A stretch of DNA of 64,000 bases from Polaromonas glacialis (GTDB taxonomy: Bacteria; Pseudomonadota; Gammaproteobacteria; Burkholderiales; Burkholderiaceae_C). The stretch is from the NCBI RefSeq assembly GCF_000709345.1, contig NZ_KL448323.1, positions 3,614,808 to 3,678,807 on the forward strand, read 5' to 3'. A program made the position numbers and the translations under genes. Within the stretch, counting starts at the first letter, position 1. Each line of letters opens with the position of its first letter. The notes beneath the pieces are model-generated. The model was not told the DNA's origin. It did not search any database and was given only the letters and a program-made list of their open reading frames with translations. This document shows positions 1 through 7,790 of the stretch, piece by piece.

Positions 1-2
1 TG

Positions 3-794
3 CCGCCCTGGTGGGCGCCTTATGCATTCGGACTGGCGCTGGCGGCGGCGGCGGGGGCGGGGCTGCGCCGAATCCGGCCTTTCGCATCCAGGCTGCCTGC
101 GACCTGGGGCGGGTGGATGGTCGCGGGGCTCTTTGTTGCGCTGGGCGCGGCGTCGGCCTACGGCGTTGCCATCGCGCTGCGCAGCCGGACCGCGCCGCCG
201 GTGCGTGCGGTGGCCTTGGCGTTCCCGCTGGAGCCTGGCGTCTACCTGGTCGTCAATGGTGGCAGCGACATCAACACCAACGCGCACCTCATGACCCTTG
301 ATGCCAGCATTCCCCGATTGCGCGATTGGCGCGGGCAGTCGTATGGCGTCGACATCGTCAAGCTCGGCGCGTTCGGGCTTCGAGCCCGCGGTGTGCTGCC
401 TGCCGACCCGGGCGCCTATCGCATCCACGGCGCCCGCGTGCTCGCGCCGTGCGCCGGCCAGGTGGTGTTCGCCGTGGACGGGCTGCCCGACATGCAGGTG
501 CCCGAGGTGGACCGTGACCACCTGGCGGGCAACCATGTGATGCTGCGATGTGCCGGGGCCGATGTGCTGCTCGGCCACCTGCGTCCCGGCAGCGTCCAGG
601 TTCCCGCAGGGGCCACGGTTGCCGTCGGCGACTGGCTGGGAGCGGCCGGCAACTCGGGCAATACCGGTGAGCCGCACCTGCATGTCCATGCGCAGACCCC
701 GGGCCCGGCCGGCGCAGCGCTGGGTGGCGATCCGCTGCCCATCCTTTTCGGCGGCCGCTTTCCGGTGCGCGGCGACCGCATCGTGTCGCCTTGA
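3..794 (+). CDS. M23-family (LytM-like) peptidase-type envelope protein, 5' end outside window
   Basis: The reading frame is open from the left edge, so the gene probably starts upstream; the first in-frame Met is at 117. Two hydrophobic stretches lie before residue 60, suggesting a membrane anchor. The C-terminal half has the M23 fold signature: GHL near 573, then AAGNSGNTGEPHLHVH near 643-693, which contains the HxH metal/catalytic pair. The first zinc-ligand motif, normally HxxxD, reads QSYGVD, so the first His is replaced by Gln while the Asp is kept. Activity is therefore uncertain; it could be a non-catalytic peptidoglycan-binding LytM protein. The family call is firm, the substrate is not. 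Confidence 0.75.
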   Translation, partial: PPWWAPYAFGLALAAAAGAGLRRIRPFASRLPATWGGWMVAGLFVALGAASAYGVAIALRSRTAPPVRAVALAFPLEPGVYLVVNGGSDINTNAHLMTLDASIPRLRDWRGQSYGVDIVKLGAFGLRARGVLPADPGAYRIHGARVLAPCAGQVVFAVDGLPDMQVPEVDRDHLAGNHVMLRCAGADVLLGHLRPGSVQVPAGATVAVGDWLGAAGNSGNTGEPHLHVHAQTPGPAGAALGGDPLPILFGGRFPVRGDRIVSP

Positions 795-861
795 GCAGGC
801 GTCCGCCTGGGCTGTTCGTGGCAGCAGTGGCGCTGAAGCAGGAACTTATACCAATCCCGTG

Positions 862-1473
862 TCATGAAATAACCGAAGCCGAAGGCAGCACTGCCCAGCT
901 GCGGGAGCACAAAGAGCGGATGGCGCCAGGGATCTGCATGAAGGCATTCCAGGCGTCGCAGCAGGCGTCAACAATCTGTTCGTAGCCTTCGTAGCAGCGA
1001 TTGGCCAGGTGCCGGTCGCGCAGTTGCTGCCACACCTGCTCGGCCGGGTTGAGCTCGGGCGAACCCGCTGGCAGCGGCAACAATGAAACGTTCGGGAACT
1101 GCGGCAGTTTGGGCGTGGTGTGCCATCCCGCGCGGTCCAGCACCAGTACGGCGTGGCGCCCCGCAGGCACCGCCTCACTCAAAGCCTGCAGGTGATGGGC
1201 CATCGCCTCGGTATTGGCCTGCGGCATGACCAGACCGATGGCACTGTCCTGCTGTGGACAGACGGCGCCAAAGACGTAGGCCGATTCGGACTGCTGCTGA
1301 CGCACCACCCGGGGCCGCGTTCCCTTGCGTGCCCACAGGCGCGTTTGCGTGCCGCGCTGGCCGATGCGCATTTCATCCTGGAACCAGATGTCCACCTGTT
1401 CAGGCGCAACGCCTGGCGGCAGCGTTGCGGCGACTTCCTGGACGAAGTTTTTTTTTGAATTCGGCTTGTGCAA
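862..1473 (-). CDS. IS630-family transposase, C-terminal DDE part (orfB)
   Basis: This frame carries the DDE catalytic domain of an IS630-type transposase. The first acidic motif is WFQDEMRIGQRG, the second is VLVLDRAGWHT and the last is SPELNPAEQVW, matching the D..D..E layout of the family. It overlaps orfA by about 70 bp and is probably made as a fusion with it through frameshifting at the run of nine A at 1456-1448 (minus-strand sense). The first Met of this frame is upstream of the overlap and has no obvious ribosome binding site, which agrees with translation as a fusion. The product would cut and join the IS ends at TA sites. Confidence 0.85.
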   Translation of the reverse strand: MHKPNSKKNFVQEVAATLPPGVAPEQVDIWFQDEMRIGQRGTQTRLWARKGTRPRVVRQQQSESAYVFGAVCPQQDSAIGLVMPQANTEAMAHHLQALSEAVPAGRHAVLVLDRAGWHTTPKLPQFPNVSLLPLPAGSPELNPAEQVWQQLRDRHLANRCYEGYEQIVDACCDAWNAFMQIPGAIRSLCSRSWAVLPSASVIS

Positions 1474-1933
1474 CCGGATCGGCGTAGGGGCTGACGGCGC
1501 GGGCCGAAATCCACACCATGCCCAAGCGCTTCATCAGGTCATACACACCGTTCAGGCTGTAGGCCACGCCAAACTGCCCGGCCAGCAACTGGCGGATGTC
1601 TTCGCCCCGCACCCCCCCGCCGCCGCGTTCGCCCTGCAGTTTCTCGACCGCCTGGCGAAACGCCTCTTCGTGCTCTTTGGCAAGGCGCTGCGTCCTCCGG
1701 TCGTGCGGCAGGCCGGCCAGACGGGCCACGCCGCCAGCGCTAAACCACTGCACCCAGCGCATGACGGCGTGGCGGGGCACGCGCAGGGCAGCGGCCACTT
1801 CGGGATAGCTCTTGCCGTCCTTGAGGTGCGCCAGAGCAATCAGGCGCAGTCGCCGGCGCCCATCCTTTTCCTTGTGGGCCAGTCGGTCGAAATCATAGGG
1901 ATGCAGCTGATCAATGATGTGCTGAGATAACAT
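1400..1933 (-). CDS. IS630-family transposase, N-terminal DNA-binding part (orfA)
   Basis: This frame encodes the helix-turn-helix half of the IS630 transposase. The segment around LKDGKSYPEVAAALRVPRHAVMRWVQ (split by me from the full run; key residues are Y-x-E-V-A-A-A-L and V-x-R-W) is a typical HTH, followed by a second HTH-like region near GVYDLMKRLGM. The meaningful protein ends near the A9 run, where the frame reads EFKKKL while orfB reads NSKKNF. The roughly 18 residues after it, rich in Arg and Ala, are probably the unshifted tail. DDE residues are in orfB only, so orfA alone cannot transpose but may bind the ends. Confidence 0.85.
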   Translation of the reverse strand: MLSQHIIDQLHPYDFDRLAHKEKDGRRRLRLIALAHLKDGKSYPEVAAALRVPRHAVMRWVQWFSAGGVARLAGLPHDRRTQRLAKEHEEAFRQAVEKLQGERGGGGVRGEDIRQLLAGQFGVAYSLNGVYDLMKRLGMVWISARAVSPYADPVAQAEFKKKLRPGSRRNAAARRCA

Positions 1934-2011
1934 TTTCGTAATCTCCTGCGAGAGCCAAGACTGCTCTGACTCCGATCGCTGGCTTTGGTTCTCTATATCT
2001 TGGGATTGGTA

Positions 2012-2308
2012 TTACTGCGTGCCGGACCCTTGCTTCGCAGCCGGTGACCGGCCGTAAGCCAGTTTCATTCCCAGGATCATCACCGCAAGCGCCAGGGTAA
2101 TGGTGTTGGCAATCATCATGGGCCAGGAGTCCAGCAGCACGCCGTAGGCCAGCCACAGCGCCACGCCGGCGGTGAACACGCTGTACATCCCCAGCGACAC
2201 GCCGCTGACATCGCGCGTGCGAAAGCTCAGCCAGGCCTGCGGCAGGAAGCTCGCGGTCGTCAAAAAGGCCGCCGCCGAGCCGACGACGTCGATCAAGCTG
2301 ATCACCAT
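2012..2308 (-). CDS. SemiSWEET family sugar transporter (PQ-loop, three-helix)
   Basis: A 98-residue protein with three hydrophobic segments (about residues 5-22, 40-60, 65-83) and the PQ motif ASFLPQAWLSF followed by TRDVSGVSLGMY, the hallmark of bacterial SemiSWEETs. These act as homodimers to pass sugars down their gradient across the inner membrane. The ATG at 2308 overlaps the dacB TGA by one base (TGATG), so the two are translationally coupled. The TAA at 2012-2014 directly abuts the TA target of the IS630 element, so the gene is intact but its original downstream flank has been displaced. The sugar specificity cannot be read from the sequence. Confidence 0.85.
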   Translation of the reverse strand: MVISLIDVVGSAAAFLTTASFLPQAWLSFRTRDVSGVSLGMYSVFTAGVALWLAYGVLLDSWPMMIANTITLALAVMILGMKLAYGRSPAAKQGSGTQ

Positions 2309-3780
2309 CAGCGGCTGCCTTCCTTCACGGCCCAGTCCACCAGCGCCTCTAACGCCGGGCGCGCCGCCGGGGCGTTGGCATGGTTGACGATGCCGACCAC
2401 CACCAGGCGCCGGCCGCTGGGCGTGTGAACGTAGCCGGCCAGCGCGGTGGCGTCGCGCAGCGTGCCGCTCTTCAGGTGCGCCCAGCCCTGCGACACCTGC
2501 GATCGGCTGCGCTTCAAGGTGCCATCGACGCCGGTGATCGGCAGCGACGCCATCAGCTCGGGCATGGCGCCCGACACATACGCGGTCTGCAGCATGCGCG
2601 CCAGGCCCTGCGGCGTGACGCGCTCGCCCCGCGACAGGCCCGAGCCGTTGTCCAGCACCGGCACATCCTGCGGGCCAAAGCGCGCCAGCCACCAGCCGCG
2701 CACCGCCTCGCGCGACGCCTCGTTGCTCGCGCCGCCGGGGCGCTGCAGGCTGAGCGTCAAAAACAGCTGCTGCGCCATCACGTTGTTGCTGAACTTGTTG
2801 ATGTCGCGGATCACCTCGGCCAAGGACGGCGACGCCATCTCGAACGCTGGCGCCAGGCCGGGCGGCGCCGTGCCCTCGCGCACCCGGCCTTTCAACTGGC
2901 CACCCATTTCCTGCCAGAGCCCGGCAATCGCCCGCTGGGCATAGCTGGCCGGGTCGGCCGAGGCGATGGCCCAGGTCTTTTCACCGCAGGCCACCGGGTA
3001 GCTGCCGGCAAACGCCATGCGCAGCGGATCGGCCAGGTCGGGCTGGAGCTGCGCGCGGTAGTCGCCGCAGTCGGTCAGTGCGGCGCGGCCGTTGCTGCCC
3101 GCCGACAGCGGCACGCTGGCCTGCATCCGCACGCCGGCCAGCGGCGGGTCGTAGCTGATGCTGGCGCTGCCGCTGCCCGGATTCGGCGCAAACGTCATCA
3201 CCACCGACTTGTAGTTCACCAGCAGCGCATCGGGCTGCACGTTGTAGGGGCGCAGCGCCTCGCCGTCGAAGTCGCCGGGGTTCTGGCTAGATGCCGCAAA
3301 GGCGCTGCGGTCGAGCACGATGTCGCCGTTGATGCTTTTGATACCCAGGCCCTGCACCCGGCGCAGCAGCAGCCACAGCCGCTCCATGACCAGCTTCGGG
3401 TCGCCCCGGCCCTGGATGACCAGGTTGCCGTTCAGCACGCCATCGGCTACCGGGCCATCGGTGTAGACCGGCGTGGCCCAGGTGTAGGCTGGGCCAAGCA
3501 GTTCCAGCCCGGCATAGGTCGTGACCAGCTTCATCACCGACGCCGGGTTCATGGTGCTGCCGGCGCGGTAGCTGAGCAGCGGCGCGGTTTTTCCGTTGAG
3601 CGCCGGCGCGGCATCGACGACCACGGCGGCGAAGGCTTCGCGCGGCACCTTGGCGCGCGCCAGCAGCGCATCGACCTCGGGCGGCAGGGTTTGGGCGCTT
3701 GCGCACGCGCTGGCGAGCAGCGCCAGCAGGCCGGCGGCCAGGCGCGCGCGGGATCGGGTCGGTAAGGGGGGCAAAAGCAT
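2308..3780 (-). CDS. dacB: D-alanyl-D-alanine carboxypeptidase/endopeptidase, PBP4 (S13) family
   Basis: A periplasmic penicillin-binding protein that trims or cuts peptidoglycan cross-links. From the ATG at 3780 it has a signal peptide (ARLAAGLLALLASACASA, cleavage probably after ASA). The active-site SxxK is SVMK at residues 81-84, within NPASVMKLVTT. The SxN motif is SNN in NKFSNNVMAQQ and the KTG-box equivalent is KSG in LKSGTLRDAT. Length of about 490 residues fits class C PBP4. The frame is open 90 bp further upstream, but those residues do not resemble a signal sequence. It is first in a two-gene unit with the SemiSWEET gene, which is coupled to its stop codon. Confidence 0.9.
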   Translation of the reverse strand: MLLPPLPTRSRARLAAGLLALLASACASAQTLPPEVDALLARAKVPREAFAAVVVDAAPALNGKTAPLLSYRAGSTMNPASVMKLVTTYAGLELLGPAYTWATPVYTDGPVADGVLNGNLVIQGRGDPKLVMERLWLLLRRVQGLGIKSINGDIVLDRSAFAASSQNPGDFDGEALRPYNVQPDALLVNYKSVVMTFAPNPGSGSASISYDPPLAGVRMQASVPLSAGSNGRAALTDCGDYRAQLQPDLADPLRMAFAGSYPVACGEKTWAIASADPASYAQRAIAGLWQEMGGQLKGRVREGTAPPGLAPAFEMASPSLAEVIRDINKFSNNVMAQQLFLTLSLQRPGGASNEASREAVRGWWLARFGPQDVPVLDNGSGLSRGERVTPQGLARMLQTAYVSGAMPELMASLPITGVDGTLKRSRSQVSQGWAHLKSGTLRDATALAGYVHTPSGRRLVVVGIVNHANAPAARPALEALVDWAVKEGSR

Positions 3781-3882
3781 GTCGCAATTATCGGCTGCGG
3801 CACTGGCACGCTGGCAGGCAGGATAATCGTCGGATGCGCACCGCCGCCCGTTCTCAAGCTGGCGGTCCACGGCGCTTGAATA

Positions 3883-3948
3883 ACTATGATTTTGATAGCT
3901 GCTTGCGCTTATGCAATAAGCGCAAAAGCCTTATTTGATGCCTAAACC
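3883..3948 (+). repeat. Dispersed 22-codon palindromic element, copy A, overlapping the tsaB start
   Basis: One of nine related roughly 66-bp elements in this window. It has the core ATAGCTGCTTGCGC, a short spacer, then AGCGCAAAAGCC and TTATTTGAT. Read in the family frame it is open for 20 codons with the pattern I-A-A-C-A at codons 5-9 and A-K-A-L-F-D at codons 14-19. The tsaB ATG (3938-3940) lies inside its right part in a different frame, so this copy forms most of the tsaB ribosome-binding region. Confidence 0.75.
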
Positions 3949-4708
3949 TTTTAAATTCCTCGCTTTTGACACCAGCACCGACCGCCTGTCGATTGCCGTG
4001 ACCGACGGCGCGCGCGTCTGGCAGCACAGCAGCCCGGGCGGCGCGCAAGCCTCGACCACCCTGATCCCTGCGATCCTGGCGTTGCTGGCCGAGTCCGGCC
4101 TGGGCTTGGGCGATCTGGACGCGATTGCCTTTGGCCGGGGGCCGGGCTCGTTCACCGGCTTGCGCACCGCCTGCGCGGTGGCGCAGGGCCTGGCCTCTGG
4201 CGCCAACCACGGCGCGGGCATCCCGGTGCTGCCCATCGACACGCTGGCGGCGGTGGCCGATGAAGCGCGCTTCCAGCGGTTCGGAGCTGCGACCGGCAAT
4301 GACGCGCCCTTGACCGTCATGGCGCTGCTCGATGCCCGAATGGACGAGATGTATGTGCAGAGCCATCAATTCAGGAGCGGCTCATGCATGTCCGTCAAGG
4401 ACTGCGAGCTGATTCGGCCCGAAAACCTGGTGACTGACGGGTCGGCCCGGCTGCTGGCCGGCAATGTGTTCGGCGTGTACGCCGGCCGGCTGCCCGAGGC
4501 CCTGGCCAGGCTGGACTGCATCGAGGCCTATCCGACCGCCACCGCGCTGCTGCGCCTGGCGCCCGCGCTGGCCACCGCCGGGCATTGCATCGAGGCGAGT
4601 CTGGCCCTGCCGCTGTATGTGCGCGACAAGGTTGCCCAGACCACCGACGAGCGCGCCCGCATCAAGGCCGATGCCCTGGCCGCGCCGGCGATTCCGCTGG
4701 AAAGCTGA
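3938..4708 (+). CDS. tsaB: tRNA threonylcarbamoyladenosine biosynthesis protein TsaB
   Basis: TsaB (YeaZ) is a non-catalytic ASKHA-fold partner of TsaD in making the t6A modification at position 37 of ANN-decoding tRNAs in the cytoplasm. The N-terminus FLAFDTSTDRLSIAV is the phosphate-1 motif, and GRGPGSFTGLRTA near residue 68 is the diagnostic TsaB loop. At about 256 residues it is slightly longer than E. coli TsaB (231). The ATG at 3938 (a TTG precedes it at 3935) lies within the tail of a dispersed repeat, and no strong Shine-Dalgarno is visible. It heads the set tsaB-rimI-glycosylase-like gene; rimI follows 12 bp later. Confidence 0.93.
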   Translation: MPKPFKFLAFDTSTDRLSIAVTDGARVWQHSSPGGAQASTTLIPAILALLAESGLGLGDLDAIAFGRGPGSFTGLRTACAVAQGLASGANHGAGIPVLPIDTLAAVADEARFQRFGAATGNDAPLTVMALLDARMDEMYVQSHQFRSGSCMSVKDCELIRPENLVTDGSARLLAGNVFGVYAGRLPEALARLDCIEAYPTATALLRLAPALATAGHCIEASLALPLYVRDKVAQTTDERARIKADALAAPAIPLES

Positions 4709-4720
4709 CCGGCCTTGACC

Positions 4721-5215
4721 ATGAACGCCACCCTTCAGCCTCTCCAGCCGCTCGAAGCCCGCTTCGAAACCATGACGCCCGCCTGGCTGCCAACGGTGTT
4801 GCGGGTGGAGCAAAGCGCTTATCCGCATCCCTGGAGCGAGCGCAGTTTCCTCGACTCGCTCCACGCCGGCTACCAGGCGCAGCTGCTGACCGCCGGCCCG
4901 GCGGAACAGCCCGAGCTGCTCGGCTATTTTGTCGCCATGAAGGGCGTGGACGAGGTGCATCTGCTCAACATCGCGGTGGCGCCCGCCTTTCATCGCCAGG
5001 GCTGGGCGCGGGTGATGCTCGATGCGCTCGGCATCTGGTCGCGCGCTCAAGGCGCGCAGTGGCTGTGGCTCGAAGTGCGCGTCAGCAATGTGCGCGCCCG
5101 GACGGTGTATGAAAGCCATGGCTTTCGCCAAGTCGGCATGCGGCGCAACTACTACCCGGCCAGCGCGGCATCGCCCAGGGGCGAGGACGCCATCGTCATG
5201 AGCCTGAAGTTGTGA
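4721..5215 (+). CDS. rimI: Ribosomal protein S18 alanine N-acetyltransferase RimI
   Basis: A GNAT-family acetyltransferase that acetylates the N-terminal alanine of ribosomal protein S18. The acetyl-CoA binding loop is the Q/RxxGxG/A-type segment HRQGWARVM after the strand LLNIAVAPAF, and the C-terminal V.N..A..vYe..GF signature is VSNVRARTVYESHGF, followed by RNYY, all typical of RimI. I chose the ATG at 4721; a TTG two codons upstream (4715) is in frame. It follows tsaB closely, an association common in proteobacteria. Its TGA at 5213-5215 is followed 23 bp later by the glycosylase-like gene. Confidence 0.93.
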   Translation: MNATLQPLQPLEARFETMTPAWLPTVLRVEQSAYPHPWSERSFLDSLHAGYQAQLLTAGPAEQPELLGYFVAMKGVDEVHLLNIAVAPAFHRQGWARVMLDALGIWSRAQGAQWLWLEVRVSNVRARTVYESHGFRQVGMRRNYYPASAASPRGEDAIVMSLKL

Positions 5216-5238
5216 ATCCTGATGGAAAGTCGCCCACC

Positions 5239-6039
5239 ATGAGCCTGAACCTCGACAAGCGCCAGCGCGCCATGCTGCAGGAAATGGGCGTGCGGGTCTG
5301 GCAGCCGCTGGCACCGGCGGCCGACCTGCCGGTTGCTATCGAAGTCATAGCTGCTTATGCAGGCTCAGCAAGCGAAAAAGCCGGTTTTGGACAAAACTTT
5401 CAGGCGGACAGGGCGTTGGCGCCTGCTTCCGCGTCCCCGGCGCCAGCCGCCCGGCAGGATGCGCCGCCGCCCCGGCCCGCCCGCGCTGCGCCTCCGGCGC
5501 CGCCTGCGCCTGCGCCGTCCGGCCACACCCCGGACGGCGCCGCCCCGCCCGGCTGGCGCCTGGGCCAGGCGCAGCTGCTCTATGCCGACACCGCGCGGGC
5601 CGGCGGTGCGCGCTGGCTGGTGCTGGCGCAAATACCGCCCGCCGCGCTGCACGCCCCGGCTTTCGACGGCGATGCCGGCCGGCTGCTCGACAACATGCTG
5701 CGCGCCGCCCGTCTGCACCAGGACGCCGGCGCCGTGCTGTTCGCGCCGCTGGTGCGCCAGGCGATTTCCGGAGCGATGGACGAATTTTCCGCCGCGCTGT
5801 CGGCCTTGGTCGAGCAGTCGCGGCCCGACGTGGTGCTGGTCATGGGCCGGCTGGCGGCGCAGGCGCTGCTGGCGTCCAGCGAGCCCTTCGGCAAGCTGCG
5901 CGGCCAGCCGCATGCGCTGCACGGCCGCGCCGCCGTGGTGACGCATGACGCGCCCTACCTGCTGCGCTGCCCGCAGGACAAGGCCAAGGCCTGGGACGAC
6001 CTGTGCCTGGCCATGGGCCTGGCGGCAAGCGCAAGCTGA
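5239..6039 (+). CDS. Uracil-DNA glycosylase-like protein, divergent family 4/5 fold with repeat-derived segment
   Basis: The C-terminal half looks like the family-4 uracil-DNA glycosylase fold: VVLVMGRLAAQALL matches the strand-helix before the leucine loop, LRGQPHALHG matches the G-x-x-H region, and HDAPYLLRCP resembles the HPSYLLR motif. The usual N-terminal catalytic motif (GEAPG..E) is absent, and residues 33-54 are encoded by a dispersed repeat followed by a long Pro/Ala linker (about 60-110). It may be a degenerate paralogue with an altered or lost activity. I start at ATG 5239; an in-frame GTG at 5212 overlaps the rimI stop. Its neighbours tsaB and rimI suggest one operon. Confidence 0.65.
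   Translation: MSLNLDKRQRAMLQEMGVRVWQPLAPAADLPVAIEVIAAYAGSASEKAGFGQNFQADRALAPASASPAPAARQDAPPPRPARAAPPAPPAPAPSGHTPDGAAPPGWRLGQAQLLYADTARAGGARWLVLAQIPPAALHAPAFDGDAGRLLDNMLRAARLHQDAGAVLFAPLVRQAISGAMDEFSAALSALVEQSRPDVVLVMGRLAAQALLASSEPFGKLRGQPHALHGRAAVVTHDAPYLLRCPQDKAKAWDDLCLAMGLAASAS
5335..5400 (+). repeat. Dispersed 22-codon palindromic element, copy B, in frame inside the glycosylase-like gene
   Basis: This copy starts GCTATC, contains ATAGCTGCTTATGCA and ends near AAAAGCCGGTTTTGGA. It sits exactly on codons 33-54 of the host gene and is stop-free. It encodes a segment beginning AIEVIAAYAG and ending EKAGFGQNF. The reading frame is the same one used by copy D in leuS. It lies at the border of the Pro/Ala-rich linker, where a length change should be tolerated. 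Confidence 0.75.
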
Positions 6040-6063
6040 CTTCGCGCTTCTTACAATAAGGGC

Positions 6064-6903
6064 ATGACCTTTCTTGACATGCTCGGCGCCGCAGAACGCC
6101 AGAATCATTCCATGCTGTGCGTCGGGCTGGACCCCGATCCGGCGCGGTTTCCCGGAAAACTCAAGGGCGACGCCCGCCGGATTTACGATTTTTGCGCCGC
6201 TATCGTCGATGCAACCGCCGACCTGGCGATGGCCTTCAAGCCGCAGATCGCCTACTTTGCCGCCCACCGCGCTGAAGACCAGCTGGAGCGCCTGATTGAA
6301 CACATGCGCCGCAGCGCGCCACAGGTGCCCGTCATCCTCGACGCCAAGCGCGGCGACATCGGCAGCACCGCCGGCCAGTACGCCATCGAGGCTTTCGAGC
6401 GCTACGGCGCCGACGCGGTCACGCTGTCGCCCTTCATGGGCTTTGACTCGGTCGCGCCCTACCTGCAGTACCACGGCAAGGGCGCTTTTTTGCTCTGCCG
6501 CACGTCCAATCCCGGCGGCGACGACCTGCAAAGCCAGCGCCTCGCGTCGGTCGAAGGCCAGCCGCTGCTGTACGAGCACATCGCCCGGCTGGCGCAAGGC
6601 CCGTGGAACCTCAACGGCCAGTTGGGGCTGGTGGTCGGCGCGACCTATCCGGCGGAAATTGAAAAAGTCCGCGCCGTGGCGCCTTCGCTGCCGTTGCTGA
6701 TCCCCGGCGTGGGCGCACAGGGCGGCGATGCCGTGGCCACGGTGCGTGCCGGCTGGCGACCGGACGCGCCCATCATCGTCAATTCATCGCGCGCCATCCT
6801 GTACGCCTCATCCGGCGACGACTTTGCCGGGGCCGCACGGCGCGAAGCGCTCAGGACACGCGATTTGCTGCAGGCGGCGCGTCCCGACGCGCTGCTGGCT
6901 TAA
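6064..6903 (+). CDS. pyrF: Orotidine 5'-phosphate decarboxylase (type 2)
   Basis: Catalyses the last step of UMP synthesis, decarboxylating OMP in the cytoplasm. The catalytic D-x-K-x-x-D motif appears as [12 protein letters not shown] near residue 97, preceded by the substrate lysine in [10 protein letters not shown]. The C-terminal phosphate-gripping region is PGVGAQGGD and [10 protein letters not shown]. The length of 279 residues and the early LCVGLDPDP fit the longer PyrF subfamily common in beta-proteobacteria and actinobacteria. The TAA overlaps by two bases the stop of the convergent small gene on the other strand. It lies 24 bp after the glycosylase-like gene and may share its transcript. 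Confidence 0.96.
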   Translation: MTFLDMLGAAERQNHSMLCVGLDPDPARFPGKLKGDARRIYDFCAAIVDATADLAMAFKPQIAYFAAHRAEDQLERLIEHMRRSAPQVPVILDAKRGDIGSTAGQYAIEAFERYGADAVTLSPFMGFDSVAPYLQYHGKGAFLLCRTSNPGGDDLQSQRLASVEGQPLLYEHIARLAQGPWNLNGQLGLVVGATYPAEIEKVRAVAPSLPLLIPGVGAQGGDAVATVRAGWRPDAPIIVNSSRAILYASSGDDFAGAARREALRTRDLLQAARPDALLA

Positions 6904-7157
6904 GGCCAGCGCCGCCCGCCCATGGGCAGGTAGGGCAACACCTTGGCCAGGCCATCGCGCCCACTGGCCGCGCGGTACAGCAAGGCGCTGCCCAGCGCCG
7001 AACCAGCGGTTCGCTTAAGCAGCGAGGGGCTGCGGCGCGACGCCATCAGCACGGCCAGGCCAGCGCCAAAGACCAGCCAGTGCTCGCCCGGAAAGCTCGG
7101 CCGGCGCTGGTCGTAGTCCTTGAGCTCCTTCAAGGAGCGAATCGGGGGAACGGTCAT
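6900..7157 (-). CDS. Small putative membrane protein of unknown function
   Basis: An 85-residue protein. The N-terminus is polar ([21 protein letters not shown]), followed by a hydrophobic helix [14 protein letters not shown] and a second weakly hydrophobic stretch [17 protein letters not shown] do not recognise a family; the glycine/alanine-rich pair of helices loosely resembles the inner-membrane DUF2892 type, but this is only a resemblance. It converges on pyrF with stop codons overlapping at 6900-6903. Start at ATG 7157. A short conserved-looking gene seems more likely than a chance frame because codon use is like its neighbours. Confidence 0.55.
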   Translation of the reverse strand: MTVPPIRSLKELKDYDQRRPSFPGEHWLVFGAGLAVLMASRRSPSLLKRTAGSALGSALLYRAASGRDGLAKVLPYLPMGGRRWP

Positions 7158-7294
7158 GACTAAGTTTCCTTTGAAAACCCGACCTTACCCAGCACTGTGC
7201 CAAGCCGGTGTCAGACGCTGCCGCAAGCGCCTGTCTGCCACCTGCGCCGCACCGCGCCAAGGGCCGGTTCGCCAGTCGCTGGCAATGGTGATCG

Positions 7295-7790
7295 CCTCTG
7301 GCGCGCCACGCTAAAGCGCCGCCGCCGATGCCAAGGCTGCTCGATTTCATCAACGATGGCCATGGCCCGGTCTGCCACCGAAATGCCTGCGGGCGCATAG
7401 CCCAGGCCGGGCCGCAGGTCGTCTGCGCCGAGCCGGTACTGGCCGGTGCGCTCGTCCGGCGCCAGGGCGATGGGCGGTGAGACAACGCTCCAGTCCAGCG
7501 CGCCTTCGGCCCGCCGCCGGTTAGGGAATTCGCGGGCCGCCAGCGCGCCTTGCCGGTGTTCGGCGGGAAGCCCTGGCATGTCCACCAGCTGCACGCCCGG
7601 CGCCACGTACAGGCTGCCGGCGCCGCCGACCACCAGCAGGCGTTGACACGCCCGCTGGCTTGACGCCGTCCAGGAGGGCCTGGCTGCCCTGCAGGAACAG
7701 GTCATGGATGTGCGGCTCGCTCCAGCCCGGGTTGCAGGCGCTGACTACGGCGTCATGGCCCGCCACGCTGGATTGCAAGGGCCTGACGGG
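7295..7790 (-). pseudogene. Remnant of an NAD(P)-binding epimerase/reductase-like gene
   Basis: Two reading frames together spell the middle and end of an atypical short-chain reductase (NmrA/YwnB-like). AGHDAVVSACNPGW and the segment to LLDGVKPAG lie in one frame. RLLVVGGAGSLYVAPGVQLVD, LDWSVVSPP, GQYRLG and ISVADRAMAIVDE lie in the next frame. The switch is near 7645, where one extra base breaks what should read VKxAGVQRLLVV. The N-terminal dinucleotide-binding motif is missing, because the sequence upstream is replaced by a LysR fragment on the other strand. No complete protein can be made. Confidence 0.65.

Larger units (their letters stand above)
851..2009 (-). mobile_element. Complete IS630-family insertion sequence
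   Basis: The element is about 1.16 kb with imperfect terminal inverted repeats of roughly 33 bp. The outer ends read CCAATCCC at 851-858 and GGGATTGG at 2002-2009, and an inner ACCRAAGCC block is shared. It is flanked by TA at 849-850 and 2010-2011, the TA target duplication typical of IS630/Tc1-like elements. It carries two overlapping transposase frames on the minus strand. The right end lies immediately after the SemiSWEET stop codon (2012-2014), so no neighbouring gene is broken. Confidence 0.88.

Noticed and set aside
2380..3765. Long open frame opposite dacB, about 460 codons
   Set aside because: It mirrors dacB codons on the other strand in very GC-rich DNA, is rich in Arg, His, Gln and Ala, and shows no recognisable domain.
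3855..3882. Shared CGGTCCACGG-CGCTTGAA next to repeat copies A and E (also 16419-16437)
   Set aside because: The match is about 17 bases and lies on opposite sides of the element in the two places, so it may be chance; kept only as a note.
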